Translations under genes and position numbers: made by a program
Source of the DNA: Dactylorhiza incarnata
Taxonomy: Eukaryota; Streptophyta; Magnoliopsida; Asparagales; Orchidaceae
Length of the DNA: 64,000 nucleotides
Assembly (NCBI GenBank): GCA_033032865.1
Contig: JAWHQI010000736.1
Coordinates: forward strand, 1-64,000
Direction of reading: 5' to 3'
Notes under the pieces: model-generated
What the model saw: the letters and a program-made list of their open reading frames with translations, nothing else
Told to the model about the DNA's origin: nothing
Databases searched by the model: none
Shown here: one piece after another, positions 1-10,665 of the stretch
Numbering within the stretch: position 1 is the stretch's first letter
Layout of the letters: each line of letters starts with the position of its first letter

Positions 1-1822
1 AGCAAGGTTGAAGAGTCAATTAATGTCAGATTTGATGAGTTGTTCCATGTGCAGAAAAGCTCCCTACATGTACCGATGATGAACCTTTGCCATCCTTGGA
101 GCACGACGAAGAAGAACCATCCAAAGAAGAGGAGGAGAAGTCAAAAGAAGATGAATATGTACCTCCAAGCATTCTCAACTTCTCCAAAAATCATCCAAAG
201 GGCTAATCATTGGGGAACCTTCTACTGGGTAAGAACTCGGTCCGCTCTTCATGAAACATTTTCAAATATTTGCTTTGTGTCTGAAATTGAACCTAAAAAT
301 GTTTCCACCGCTTTAAATGACGAATTTTGGTTTCTGGCAATGATGAAGAGTTAGGACAATTTGAAAGAAATAAAGTTTGGAATTTAGTAGAAAGACCATC
401 TAATCATCCAATTATTGGCGTAAAATGGATTTTTAAAAATAAGCTAGATGGTGAATCTAGGATTGTAAGAAATAAAGCACGCCTAGTTGCTCAAGGCTAT
501 TCACAAATCGAGGGGGTAGATTTGAAGAAACTTTTGCACCCGTAGCTCGCTTAGAATCTATACGAATATTTTTGGCATTTGCGAGTTTTAAAAGAATAAA
601 ATTATTTCAAATGGATGTTAAAAGTGCTTTTTTAAACGGGTTTATTAAAGAAGAAGTTTATGTAGAACAACCCCCGGTTTCATAAATGAAAGATTTCCAA
701 ATCATGTTATACAAATTAGAAAAAAGCGCTTTATGGTTTAAAACAAGCGCCCCGTGCCTGGTATGATCGTCTTACATCGTTTTGTTAGAGCACGATTATG
801 TTATGGGAAGTGCAGACAAACACACTCTTCATTAAGCATAAAAATAACGAATTAATTATTCTACAAATAAATGTTGATGACATCATTTTTGGAGCCACTA
901 ATGAAGAGTTGTGTAATGAAGTAGTCGTAATAATGAAAAATGAATTTGAAATGAGTCTTGTAGGAGAAACTATCATATTTTCTTGGTTTCAAATTTCACA
1001 AAGAACTGATGGTATTTTCTATGTCAATCAAAGTATGTTCACGAAATGCTTAAACGATTTGGATTTGAAAATCTTAAACAAGCCTCTACTCCTATGAGTG
1101 CTTCTTTAAAACTAGGAAAAAGATGAATCTGGAATTTCTATTGATCAAACGCTATATAGAGGAATGATAGGTTCTCTTCTTTATTTAAGTGCATCTAGAC
1201 CAGATATAATGTTTTCCCGTATGTTTATGTGCTCGCTTTCAAGCCGATCCAAAAGAATCTCATTTAAAAAGCGGTAAAACGTATTTTTCGTTATTTAATA
1301 GGGTCATCTAAACTAGGATTAATGGTACCCACATAATGACTCTTTCCACACTCCACGGCTATTCCGATTCAGACTACGCCGGGTGCTCACTAGATAGAAA
1401 AAGCACTAACGGTACATGTCACTTTTTAGGACCCTCTTTAGTTGCTTGGTCTAGTAGAAAACAATCTTCGGTTGCACTCTCCACCACGGAGGCCGAATAT
1501 ATCGCACTTGGTAGTTGTGTGTGCACAAGCGTTATGGATGAGCCAAACACTAGAGGACTTTGGATTTCATCTCAAATTCATAGATCTTAAATGTGACAAC
1601 AAAGTGCAATAGACCTCACATATAATCCTGTGCACCATTCTAGATCCAAACACATCGACGTTCGTCTCATGTTCATTAGGGATCACATTAAGAAAAAAAA
1701 TGTAAAAGTAAGTTTCATTGGGACAGATTCTCGAACTCACTGACATATTCACTAAACCTCTTCCCGATGCACGATTTCGTTTACTACGACTTGAGCTAGG
1801 TGTGCTAGCTCTCACAAGTTAA
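1..1822 (+). pseudogene. Copia A (Sirevirus-like) pol fragment: RT and RNase H, decayed
   Basis: This is the C-terminal part of a Ty1/copia polyprotein and would supply reverse transcriptase and RNase H. Readable blocks lie in shifting frames: the RT entry block with [11 protein letters not shown] (about 420-525), [10 protein letters not shown] (about 610-645), the RT catalytic region reading NVDDIIFG (about 868-891), RNase H with GYSDSDYAGCSLDRKST (about 1354-1410), and ALSTTEAEYIALGS (about 1477-1518). The reading ends at a TAA at 1820-1822. The catalytic box has N where Copia RTs have Y (YVDD), and several indels and stops break the frame, so it is dead. It is colinear with the pol of element S (40678-45043), so both belong to one lineage. 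The 5' half lies outside the window. Confidence 0.9.
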
Positions 1823-2844
1823 AACATGCTCACAAATACAAAACTTCTTCACTTTCCACCATCAAAAACTCTCCTAAGAAAAAACTGCACTTTCAGCATG
1901 AAACTACTATTGGGACACCTAATCAACTTTCATCATCAAAATTTCAAACCCTAAAAAATCACTTATTGTTTCCCGCGCTAGCGCTAGCGCCGGCGCTAGC
2001 GTCGAGATTCGAATCTTGTTTTTAAAATTTGAAATATTTCTACAAATATCTTGATCTATATGTACTATTTAGTTTTGCACATCCGATTTTATTTATTTTT
2101 GAAAAATCAAAAATACAAAAATATAAAATCCAAATTACAAAATTATTATGTTTTGTCTTTTATTTTGTTTTTTAAAGTTTATCTTTCAAAAATCAAATAC
2201 AAAACTACAAAAACCAAATTACAAAAAAGAAATTAATTATGTTTTTATGATGTTTTTTTCTCTATCTAAAAGTTCGTCGTTATGCAAAATACAAAAGCAA
2301 AAATTACAAAAATGCGCTTTTATTTGCTAAAATCAAATACAAAAATATAAAACTTTAAAACTATAAAACCAAAAACTCTATGATTGTTTTTTTTTTTGGA
2401 AAACTCAAGCATGATTTACTCTACTATTTAGAAAATCCACAATGTTGCAATTTATTGTTTCAAACTACTTTGGACATTGTTTTCCTTCATGCTTTGATAT
2501 ATCTATTCAAATGTGCATCAATTATAGTTTAAAAGATGGGTAGGATCAAGCTTAGCATACCTCTAAGTATGAGAAATGTTTTATGTTTGATAATGATAGA
2601 TATTCACTCACTTTTTGGCATTGTCTACATATGTGTTTAATTTAAGATTGCTTGTGTATGTTTATGTATTAGTACAATGAATTAAATTTGCACAAGTATC
2701 TTACCTACACTCCTTCTTTTGCACTCTTAAAAATTAAGAAAAGTGGTTATATTTTTTCATAAAATCTATTGATTTGCAAAACAAGTGTATTCGGAGAACT
2801 TTGTACAAATCAAAATTATAAAATAAATGACAAAGATAACTCCA

Positions 2845-2904
2845 CCAAGCACTACTTGAACCTCCTGATAAGTCTTAATGAGCATTGTGAGGTTGAGCAC
2901 CTTG
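2845..2904 (+). other. Conserved hairpin 1 in 3' region of Copia A
   Basis: The arms CCAAGCACTACTTGAACCTC and GAGGTTGAGCACCTTG pair around a loop containing TAAGTCTTAATGAGCATTG. The same loop and stem layout occurs in element S at 45933-45992. Confidence 0.6.
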
Positions 2905-3026
2905 AAAAGAATAATAAAGTGTCTTGTGCAAATCAAATCTTTCTTTCAAACATAAGAAAAACCACTTTCTCTTAAGTACACCGGATCACTAGTCTCAAAA
3001 TTCGAAAAAAAAATATATGTGATCCC

Positions 3027-3087
3027 CCAAGCACTACTTTGCACCGTGATAAGTCTTGATGAGCATTGTGTGTGCAAAGCACCTTGG
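3027..3087 (+). other. Conserved hairpin 2 in 3' region of Copia A
   Basis: The arms CCAAGCACTACTTTGCAC and GTGCAAAGCACCTTGG pair around a loop with TAAGTCTTGATGAGCATTG. Just upstream a separate inverted repeat GGATCAC (2983-2989) / GTGATCC (3019-3025) follows CACCGGATCACT. The counterpart in element S (46097-46157) has matching changes on both arms. Confidence 0.6.
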
Positions 3088-3854
3088 TAGTTGTACATTA
3101 TTTGTGCATTAAAGTGTGTGGAAGTAAAATTATTTGTGTTTTATTGTGCTTCTTACTTTACATATTACTCGTAGTTTTGATTAAAACATTTGTTTACTCT
3201 CCTCAAAATTACACTTATGTGCACATCATTATCTTCCATAACACTTCTTCTCATGAGTATTGGATCCTAATGCTAATTCTCTATTCCTTTTATTTATGAA
3301 ATGCACTAGAAAACCTAGCATGTGGTGTACAATGTTTTGTATGCTTTTGGAATTATGAATTAAAGTAACATTGTAGTATTTTTCTTCTTTGTTAAACATT
3401 TTTCATGCTTGGTTATTATCAATTTAAAAACTACGAAAGGATTTACAAAAACATCATCTTTTGTGAACTTTCACTCATTTTTTTTGGATTATCATTAGAT
3501 GTTTGTTATATTGCTATAAGTCTTCCGCATATTAACCATATAAGTGTTTCTTTTTTATCTTGCGCTTGCATGCTTACTTAATATCTTGTATTATTTGCAT
3601 CATCACTTATTCTTAAAAATTCCTATCTTTCATTAAGTGATAGACTTACTTGGAACACTTTTATTGGTTACTTCAAACATTAAAATCTTTTATGCTACAA
3701 CCTCTGAAAATTTTGTACTGCTTATAACTCTGATCTATTTCAATGAAAAACAATTCTAAACCTCCTTATCATTTACTTGAAAAGCTCGATCATGCCTTCT
3801 CAGCTATTTACAAATTCTTTGGTGCTTTGTTTCCCTACCCACTTTTGCTAATAA

Positions 3855-4144
3855 AAAAGGGGAGAACTAACATGATAAAATGCAAAAGGGGGAGAACTAA
3901 CATGATAAATATAATCCACAATCAAAATGCAAACCAAACATGTTTGATTAAGTTGATAACATAAATATTAGGGGAGCATTTACATAGGGGGAGCATATAT
4001 TTAGGGGGAGCAATTCTAAATGCTAGAATCGATTATTATCCTAAGTCATCACTCTCACACACACACAAGTATAGTTTCATCATGATTATCTATTAATGCT
4101 TTGTTTTATCATTAATGGATTTGTTATTATCAAAAGGGGGAGTT
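3855..4144 (+). other. Multiple polypurine tracts ending in the LTR-proximal PPT
   Basis: Repeated GGGGAGAACTAACATGATAA and AGGGGGAGCA blocks (about 3858, 3889, 3971, 3986, 4003) precede the functional-looking tract AAAAGGGGGAG at 4132-4142, immediately before the LTR. Multiple PPTs are a described Sirevirus trait. The last one would prime plus-strand synthesis. Confidence 0.7.
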
Positions 4145-5177
4145 TGTTGGAACATGGTCTTCCGCATCTCCTACGTTTGAGAATAACAAATCCTTTGTGT
4201 ATTTGATCTTGTGTGTTCAAGTGTGCAGGTTTACTAGGTCCACATGACTCAAGGAGTACACATGATGACTGCCCCCAAAATTGAGGCCAAAATTCGAACG
4301 AGCTCACTATCGCCGGCGGTAGCGATAGCGCCTGGCGATAGCGTTGATTAGCGCATTTCCGGCATCGTTTTTAGAAAGGGCTAACGCTAGGCGGTAGCGG
4401 ATTGCGCCGGCGGTATTATGGCGCTTATAAGGCATAGAGCAAAATGTTTCCTCGGATTGAAGATCCGGCCGCGCAAATTGTTTCTTAATCCGGGCTAGCG
4501 CCGGCGGTAGCGCTTGGGCTATAAAAGGACCCCCTCTCCTCTTATTTTCGATCATCCATTGCATACACCTCAGATAGAGAGAGATTGCTCGAGTTGCAGA
4601 GGCCTTCCTTGGCTGAATTCTGAAGTCCTAGCGAAGCGCTGCCAAATTTCTGAAGGAGGATTCCATCACGCCGAATCCGAACGAAGTCCGCCTCAACAAA
4701 CGCTGATTCTCCATCGGATCTTTGCCTCCTAGTTCAGCTGCTCATCTTGAGGGAGTTTTTAATTATTGTTATTTCATTTCTCTTTTATCATTGTAAACGG
4801 TAGTGAAATCGCATCGTGTTGGCGACTAGGTCTAGGGAGTAGATCTAGGGGGTGCTCGAGGCCTTTTTGGGGATAGATTGGCTAGAGCGGCTTGAGGCCG
4901 AATCCGGGGAGGATAAGGCTAGGGCCACCGGTTCGTGGGGAAGCGAGTCTGGATAGAAAACAAAAAGAGTTTTCTTATTCGCCTTCGATCTCTAGCGTCA
5001 TCGAGATCAAGTTTTGTAAAACTTATTTATCATTAATAAAACTTGTCTCCTTTTGTTATTCCTTCACATATTTTGTGTCTTTAACCTTGCAATCATTCAA
5101 GTTTTTGAATATAATATAATATTTTTGAAAACCCTTATTCACCCCCCCCCCCTCTAACGGCGCCGACCGATCCAACA
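4145..5177 (+). repeat. 3' LTR of Copia A
   Basis: It starts TGTTGGAACATGG directly after the PPT and ends CGATCCAACA, giving inverted termini TGTTGGA/TCCAACA. It is 1033 bp. U3 holds repeated GGCGGTAGCG/GCGATAGCG words (4309-4345, 4388-4416, 4494-4513), followed by a TATA box at 4519. Near the 3' end ATTCACCCCCC...CTCTAACGGCGCC matches the same block in the LTRs of element S (ending CTCTAAGGGCGCC), placing both in one lineage although the S LTR is 500 bp longer. The 5' partner is outside the window. Confidence 0.9.
4519..4528 (+). promoter_or_regulatory. TATA box of Copia A LTR
   Basis: CTATAAAAGG directly follows the last GCCGGCGGTAGCGC word of the U3. Transcription would start about 25-35 bp downstream. 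Confidence 0.7.
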
Positions 5178-5303
5178 GCCTCGAACCCACAACCTCCCTT
5201 GATAGGAAACCTTCAACAGTTCCTATCACCAACTGAGCTGCAGCTCAGTTGGTGATAGGAACTGTTGAAGGTTTCCTATCAAGGGAGGTTGTGGGTTCGA
5301 GGC
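5178..5303. repeat. 126-bp perfect palindrome made from the SINE head
   Basis: Positions 5178-5240 are the exact reverse complement of 5241-5303, with no spacer (centre CAGCTG at 5238-5243). The right arm is the tRNA-like head of SINE copy 1, including both pol III boxes. The left arm starts at the base after the Copia A LTR ends. A 63-bp arm with no mismatch implies a recent inverted duplication or a fold-back artefact. Confidence 0.9.
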
Positions 5304-5538
5304 CCCCCTCCAACAATGTGCTGTGCTGAGAAACAGGCCAGAGAGGCGTTTGGGTGTACGACCTGCAGGCTTGTTGTTGACCAGTTGTGGTCAGGCTGAA
5401 CCGGCGGTACAGTGTCCTAGGGCGGGGCCAGTGACCCGGATGGGCTTGGTCAGGCCGTCCCAGAATGGGCCTGGGCCGTCGGTGCCGGCAGTTCTGGGCT
5501 AGGGGCCCGGGTCAGGCTATCCAGGACTGTTAAAAAAA
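5241..5538 (+). mobile_element. tRNA-derived SINE, copy 1
   Basis: An A box (AGCTCAGTTGG at about 5243) and a B box (GGTTCGAGGCC at about 5294) are about 50 bp apart, as in pol III promoters of tRNA-derived SINEs. A unique GC-rich body of about 230 bp follows, ending GGACTGTTAAAAAAA. No cloverleaf can be folded, so it is not a tRNA gene. A second near-identical unit follows directly at 5542. Confidence 0.7.
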
Positions 5539-5541
5539 GTG

Positions 5542-5833
5542 CAGCTCATTTGGTGATAGGAACTGTTGAAGGTTTCCTATCAAGGGAAGTTGTGGGTTCG
5601 AGGCCCCCCTCCAACAACGCACTGAGCTGAGAAACAGGCCAGAGAGGCGTTGGGGTGTACGGCCTGATGGCTTGTTGTTGACCAGTTGTGGTCTGGATGA
5701 ACCGGCGGTACAGTGTCCTAGGGCGGGGCCAGTGACCCGGATGGGCTTGGTCAGGCCGTCCCAGAATGGGCCTGGGCCGTCGGTGCCGGCAGTTCTGGGC
5801 TAGGGCCCCGGGTCAGGCTAGCCAGGACTGTTA
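5542..5833 (+). mobile_element. tRNA-derived SINE, copy 2 (tandem)
   Basis: It is colinear with copy 1 over about 292 bp, with a modest number of substitutions (for example AGCTCATTTGG in the A box). It ends GGACTGTTA without the A-tail and abuts the Gypsy F gag. An open frame starting at 5766 reads out of the SINE body into gag, but this fusion looks accidental. Confidence 0.7.
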
Positions 5834-6928
5834 CATAGAGCGGCTAAGTAAGCAAGTGGCGGAGATGATTGCTTCCTCCTCCGCTCCTGCGTGGGCGAGT
5901 GCCGCTAATAATGCGACCAATAATAACTATAATAATAATAATTATAATAATAGTTATAATAATAACAATAATAATGATAATTTGTTCGAGGAGACGTTGG
6001 ATTACCTTGGCAATCCGGTTCGGGGCCCCTTCAACCCTAATAACACTCCTTATAGTAATAACTATAATCCGGGTTGGAGGAATCACCCGAACTTCTCCTG
6101 GAGCAACCCTAATAATGCACAATGCACCCCAAATGCGGGTCCCCAATGCTATCCGCAAGGGTTCCCCCAAGGACTTCAGCAGGGGTATCAACCTCCTCCT
6201 ACAAAACCTTCCCCGCTCGAGGAAGTTTTCGCAAAATACGTAACATCCAACAAAATAAATATCCGGAATATAACTAGATCGCTAAATTTTTTAGAAATGC
6301 AGGTTGGACAACTTGTGAAAATGATCTCTGAGCGGCCACCTGGAGCACTGCCAGAGAACTCGGAGCCAAACCCGCGTGAAAATGCCCATGCTATAACCCT
6401 TCGAAGTGGCAAGAAGGTCGTCTCCCCATCGCGGGTTGAGCCAAAGGTACATATTTCGACTCTGACCCCTCCACCCTCTCCTTCGATTAAAATAGCTCCC
6501 GATTTTCCAAAAGAGCCTATCATTTCGACCCCGCAAATTCCTTACCCCTCAAAAATTAATAAAGACAGGAGGACGAACATTATCATAAATTTTTAAGTAT
6601 CTTAAAACAAATTCAAATTAACATCCCCTTCTGCGAGGCACTCTCTCAAATGCTGAAATACGCGAAATATCTCAAAAAGCTCCTTTCTAATAAAAAGAAG
6701 CTCGAGAGTATTTCGCGTGTTTCACTAAATGCGGAATGCTCGGCGGTCTTACTTAACAAATTGCCGCCCAAATTGAATGACCCGTGAAGGTTCTCCATCC
6801 CGTGCCTCTTTGGCAATTTTTTAATAAAATACGCCCTAGCGGACCTAGGAGCGAGTAAAAAAACTAAATTAGTCAAGCTACGCGATGGTAAACAAAGCGC
6901 TCGTGGGAGGCACCCCATATTTATCTAA
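5834..6928 (+). pseudogene. Gypsy F (Athila/Tat-like) gag-protease remnant
   Basis: In frame from about 5835 to 6596 the product is gag-like: an Asn/Tyr-rich run, then NPGWRNHPNFSW and QLVKMISERPPGALP, ending near NPRENAHAITLRSGK. These are hallmark blocks of Athila/Tat gag. After a frameshift the reading continues with INIPFCEALSQMLKYAKYL, ECSAVLLNKLPPKLNDP and the protease active-site box ADLGAS (about 6838-6858). It then jumps to a C-terminal tail GGTPYLS-like in another frame (about 6898-6928). RT, RNase H and integrase are missing, so pol has been deleted internally. Confidence 0.85.
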
Positions 6929-7856
6929 TACTTTTACCTTTGTCTACTTTATTTTTGCAGGGTTTTCTTGCATTTTCTCGTCTTTAAATTTCTTTTTTTT
7001 TACAAACTGCATTTTCCTTTTCTTACTTCTTCACACTTAAATTACAACATTGGGGACAATGTTGGGTTTTAAGTATGTGGGTCTCTTTTTCCGTTCTTCA
7101 AACCTTGTAAATACTTAGAAAAATCCAAAAAAAATCTAAAAACCACAAAAATCAAAAACATCATTTCATACTTTGTAAGTATTTAGAAAAATCCAAAAAA
7201 AAATCTAAAAACCACAAAAATAAAAATAAAAACTATTTCATACATTATAAATATTTAGAAAAATCCAAAAGAATTCCAAAAACCCCAAAATCCAAAAAAA
7301 AACAAAAAAATGATAAAATCCCAAAAATATAATAAAAACCCCTACTTAGCTTTGTATTTTTCAAAATTAGTTTGAGTTTATTTATAAGCATTTTTCATTA
7401 TTTTTGATTTGCCAAAACCTTTATTTGTATCATGGTTTGTAAGATTTAGATTCATGGAATTTTAGTTGTAAATAATATATTGTGTTTTTAATTTAATTTG
7501 AGAACAAATTTTTTAGCACTACTTCAAGTTTACCCTAAATAGCTTCTTGTTGTATTATTTTTGCAGACATCTTTAGACTTTAATTATTCCTACTCCAAAC
7601 TTGTGAAACTTTAGGAATGTTGTAAACCTGCTAAAACTTGCTCTCAAAAATTTTCTTAATTTATAAAATCTAGAAACTTCTAAACCCCTTACCTATTATT
7701 CCATTTCCTTGGTAATTTCGTTTAAAAGATCTTATGTCAATGAGAATAAGGTTTCATTCCGTAAACATAGGCACCCAATTAATTAAAGGAAAAGTTCTTA
7801 TGTCAATGAGAACAAAATTTCGTTCCGTAAACATAGGCATTGAGTATTTTTGAAGA

Positions 7857-7893
<37 letters not shown>

Positions 7894-8378
7894 GGAATAA
7901 GATTTCGGCCCCCTCTCTATCCAAACAACAAAAAATTGAGTGGGGTAAGAGGATAAAATTCATCACCCCCAAATCAAAAGTCTCTTCTCCTTCCAAGCTC
8001 CCCCTACCCCCAGCCAATCAAGTTGAAAACTAAATATAAATAAAAAAATTGAGAGAGCATAATTAGTAAGTTTTAATTATTCTAAAAAAATTTCTTTAAA
8101 AAGTTAAAGTTCTTATAATTCTAATCTAATCATGGTGCTAATTATTACAATTATTTAGGTCGCTACTTAGCTACCTTTAGAAGTCTTGTTGGCTAAAACT
8201 TTTTCGCTCTTTTTAAATCATTATCACGATGTAGGACTTACCTCTTTTAATCTCCGAAATTTATTTCAAGCTTACTTTCGATTAAATAAAATTTTGGTAA
8301 ATTAAAAATTCTATTAGTGTCTTATAGGTATCTCTTACTTTTGCCCTGGAATAACAAAAGCTTAAGTATGGGGGTATT
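6929..8378 (+). other. 3' untranslated region of Gypsy F with short tandem repeats
   Basis: No gene is supported. ACATTGGGGACAATGTTGGG (7041-7060) is the block usually found after the pol end in Athila/Tat elements. A unit of about 70 bp containing TATTTAGAAAAATCC occurs three times (about 7106, 7173, 7244). A unit of about 65 bp containing TATGTCAATGAGAA occurs twice (7733 and 7800). The stretch ends with a PPT-like AAGTATGGGGGTA (8365-8377) just before the LTR. Confidence 0.7.
7859..7890. repeat. (AT)16 microsatellite
   Basis: Sixteen uninterrupted AT dinucleotides lie inside the 3' untranslated region of Gypsy F. Confidence 0.95.
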
Positions 8379-9094
8379 TGATGAATAATACATTATGCAT
8401 ATTTTTAGTATAGTTTTTAGCATAATTTTGGGTAATATTGTACATATTTCATATAAATTATTGAATAAATAATTTGTTTTAGCTAATTTTTATATTTATA
8501 TATATATGTAAAAAGGAACTATTTAAGTATATAAATATATATATAAAGTATTTTTATATATGTAAATATTTATTGAATATAATTAAGTTAGTTATTAAAT
8601 ATATATTAATATAAAAATTCTATGAATATAAATATATATATAATAATATAGTAGTATAGTATAATAATAACATAGTAATAATAATGTATATATTATAAAT
8701 ATAATGAAATATATATGTATATATAATAAATAATAATAATATATATATGTCTGCAGGGGTTCGACGAAAGGCAAACTACGTTGGACGAAAGGCCCCTGCG
8801 TTCGACGAATTCTCCCCGAGCTGCGATTGACGAAAGGCGCTGCGTTCGACGAACACTTCCCGAGCTGCGTTCGACGAACCTCGCGCTGTGTTCGACGAAC
8901 ACTCCCCATGCTGCGTTCGACGAACCCCGTCCTACGTTCGACGAATTCTCCCCGAGCGGCGTTCGACGAAGCCCTCTCCGCTTTGTTCGACGAACTCTCC
9001 GATGCGTTCAACGAACTCTCCACTACGTTCGACGAACTCTTCGCTGCGTTCGACGAACTCTCCACTGCATTCGATGAACTCTTCGATGCGCTGG
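8379..9094 (+). repeat. Gypsy F 3' LTR, truncated
   Basis: It starts TGATGAATAATACATTATGC right after the PPT and matches the start of the LTR at 9249. It runs through an AT-rich block and a 15-unit GTTCGACGAA array. It then stops at GCGCTGGAT (9094), where a minus-strand Copia fragment begins, so the TATA, R and U5 parts are absent. Its AT-rich lead is about 120 bp longer than in the 9249 copy. Confidence 0.85.
8757..9093 (+). repeat. GTTCGACGAA word array in Gypsy F LTR (copy 1)
   Basis: About 15 units of 19-25 bp (commonly 21) each begin with GTTCGACGAA or a one- to two-base variant. Eleven keep the exact 10-mer. Because 21 is a multiple of three, several frames stay open and give spurious repetitive ORFs on both strands. 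Confidence 0.9.
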
Positions 9095-9248
9095 ATATCA
9101 ACCTCCTTCCTAGGAATTGACAAGTGTCACTTGTGGTTTTCCTGTCTTCTTTGCAGCCTGCCAAATCTACAACTGAAAATCTAGTTAGTTCAAAATCATT
9201 GTTCTTAGGGTTCCAAAGGCCAAGATATAGGCTGCCTTTAAGGTATCT
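9095..9248 (-). pseudogene. Copia RNase H fragment (probably Copia B)
   Basis: On the minus strand the reading gives RYLKGSLYLGLWNPKNND followed by DLAGCKEDRKTTSDTCQFLG, the start of a Copia RNase H domain. The usual SDADYAGC is changed to SVVDLAGC. It is flanked on both sides by Gypsy F LTR sequence. It lies on the same strand and downstream (in element sense) of the RT of Copia B at 11571-12039, so it is most simply a piece of that element with about 250 codons lost between. Confidence 0.8.
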
Positions 9249-9505
9249 TGATGAATAATAAATTATGCATATTTTTGTATAGTTTTTAGCATAATTTTGG
9301 GTAATATTGTACATATTTCATATAAATTATTGAATAAATAATTTGTTTTAGCTAATTTTTATATTTATATATTTATATGTAAAAGGGAACTATTTAATTA
9401 TGTAAATATATATAATATAGTAGTATAGTATAATAATGTATATATTATAAATATAATGAAATATATATGTATATATAATAAATAATAATATATATAAGTC
9501 TGCAG

Positions 9506-9848
9506 GCGTTCGACGAAAGGCAAACTGCGTTCGACGAAAGGCGCCCTGCGTTCGACAAATTCTCCCCGAGCTACGTTCGATGAAAGGCACGCTGCGTTCG
9601 ACGAACACTTCCTGAGCTGCGTTCGACGAACTCCGCGCTGCGTTCGACGAACACTCCCCGTGCTGCGTTCGACGAACCCCATCCTGCGTTCGACGAATTC
9701 TCCTCAAGCGGCGTTTGACGAATCCCTCTCCGCTGCGTTGGACGAACTCTCTGCTGCGTTTGACGAACTCTCCACTATGTTCGACGAACTCTCTGATGCG
9801 TTCGACAAACTCTCCACTGCGTTCGACGAACTCTCCGCTTCGTTGGAT
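9506..9848 (+). repeat. GTTCGACGAA word array in Gypsy F LTR (copy 2)
   Basis: Fifteen units match the copy-1 array unit by unit in order and length (for example, units 1 and 2 are followed by AGGC, and longer 24-25 bp units fall at the same places). The array was therefore copied with the element and did not expand independently. Confidence 0.9.
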
Positions 9849-9854
9849 TTAATC

Positions 9855-10080
9855 CCCGAACCATTGAGACAAGTTCTGCCGCTGAGACGAACCTGCCTGC
9901 TGAGACTCAGCCCGAACCGATGAGACCAATCCTGCCCGCTGAAACCAGTTCTACCGCTGAGACAAACCTGCCCGCTGAGACTCAGCCCGAACCGCTGAGA
10001 CCAATCCTTCCCGTTGAGACCAGTTCTGCCGCTGAGACTCAGCCCGAACCGCTGAGACCAGACCAGCCGCTGAGGCCAAA
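9855..10080 (+). repeat. CCGCTGAGAC word array in Gypsy F LTR
   Basis: About 13 occurrences of GCTGAGAC or close variants (ATTGAGAC, GCTGAAAC) are spaced 13-25 bp apart and mixed with CAGCCCGAACC blocks. The array sits between the GTTCGACGAA array and the TATA box. The reverse complement of this word (GTCTCAGCGG) repeats in the LTR of Copia B. Confidence 0.85.
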
Positions 10081-10234
10081 ACATGCCAGCTCACTCCAAC
10101 CCGCCAGCACTCTCCTTCTAGAATAAGCCAGCTGCTATCCGCACCCCACTAGTGCTCAAGTCAAACTTGCCAACCTCTCCAGTCAAACCGCCAGCAGCTA
10201 TTTCTTTTTTTGCTAAGTGCAGCTCACTTTTGCC

Positions 10235-10243
10235 TTTAAATAG
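10235..10243 (+). promoter_or_regulatory. TATA box of Gypsy F LTR
   Basis: TTTAAATAG is followed by AGGGGGTCGG and lies about 155 bp downstream of the last CCGCTGAG word, in the usual U3/R position. Confidence 0.6.
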
Positions 10244-10479
10244 AGGGGGTCGGCTGATGTCTTGAGGGTTCACAAATTCTAATGTTTTTTGGGATTTGTG
10301 ATCCACTTTTGTGTTGTTTTAGTTTTTATAATTTTCTCTCTCTTTGTTCAACTCTTTCTCTCTCTAAGATTGTAATATTTCCTTTTGCTTAATGAAAATA
10401 TACTGTTTTCTTCATGGTAGTGTTCTCCTTTTCTTAGCATAGTTGTTCTTCTTTTCATAGCATAGCTTTTATCGCTTTC

Positions 10480-10665
10480 ATAATTAGTTTTATCGCTTTC
10501 ATAGCTAGATTTTCTGCATTATTTACCGCTTTCATAGCTAGATTTTCTGCATTATTTACCGCTTTCATAGCTAGATTTTCTGCATTATTAACCGCTTTTA
10601 TAGCTAGATTTTCTGCATTATTTACCGCTTTCATAGCTTAGATTTTTTGCATTATCATCGCTTTT
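10480..10665 (+). repeat. 33-34 bp tandem repeat in Gypsy F LTR
   Basis: The unit ACCGCTTTCATAGCTAGATT followed by TTCTGCATTATTT repeats about five times with minor changes. A further TTTTTGCATTATCATCGCTTT pair continues to about 10755. Confidence 0.85.

Larger units (their letters stand above)
1823..4144 (+). other. 3' non-coding region of Copia A
   Basis: This AT-rich stretch between the pol stop and the 3' LTR holds no gene I can support. Long 3' spacers of this kind are typical of Sireviruses. It contains a GC-rich word cluster at about 1974-2006 (GCGCTAGCG/GCCGGCG), two hairpins (separate entries), and several purine tracts of the AGGGGGAG type at about 3855-4142. The same order is seen in element S at 45044-47242. 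Confidence 0.75.

Noticed and set aside
5241..5315. A functional tRNA gene
   Set aside because: A and B boxes are present, but no acceptor, D, anticodon and T arms fold together, and the unit continues as a SINE.
5844..6243. Two ORFs with long isoleucine runs across the AAT-rich part of gag
   Set aside because: They are other frames of the Asn/Tyr-rich gag repeat, and the gag frame has clear family blocks.
8757..9093. CRISPR-like array
   Set aside because: Units are contiguous tandem repeats without unique spacers, inside a plant LTR and copied in a second LTR.
8595..9314. 239-codon minus-strand ORF and several plus-strand ORFs over 8781-9184 and 9390-10084
   Set aside because: They are read from 21-bp repeats that keep frames open on both strands. 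Only the RNase H stretch at 9095-9248 is real coding remnant.
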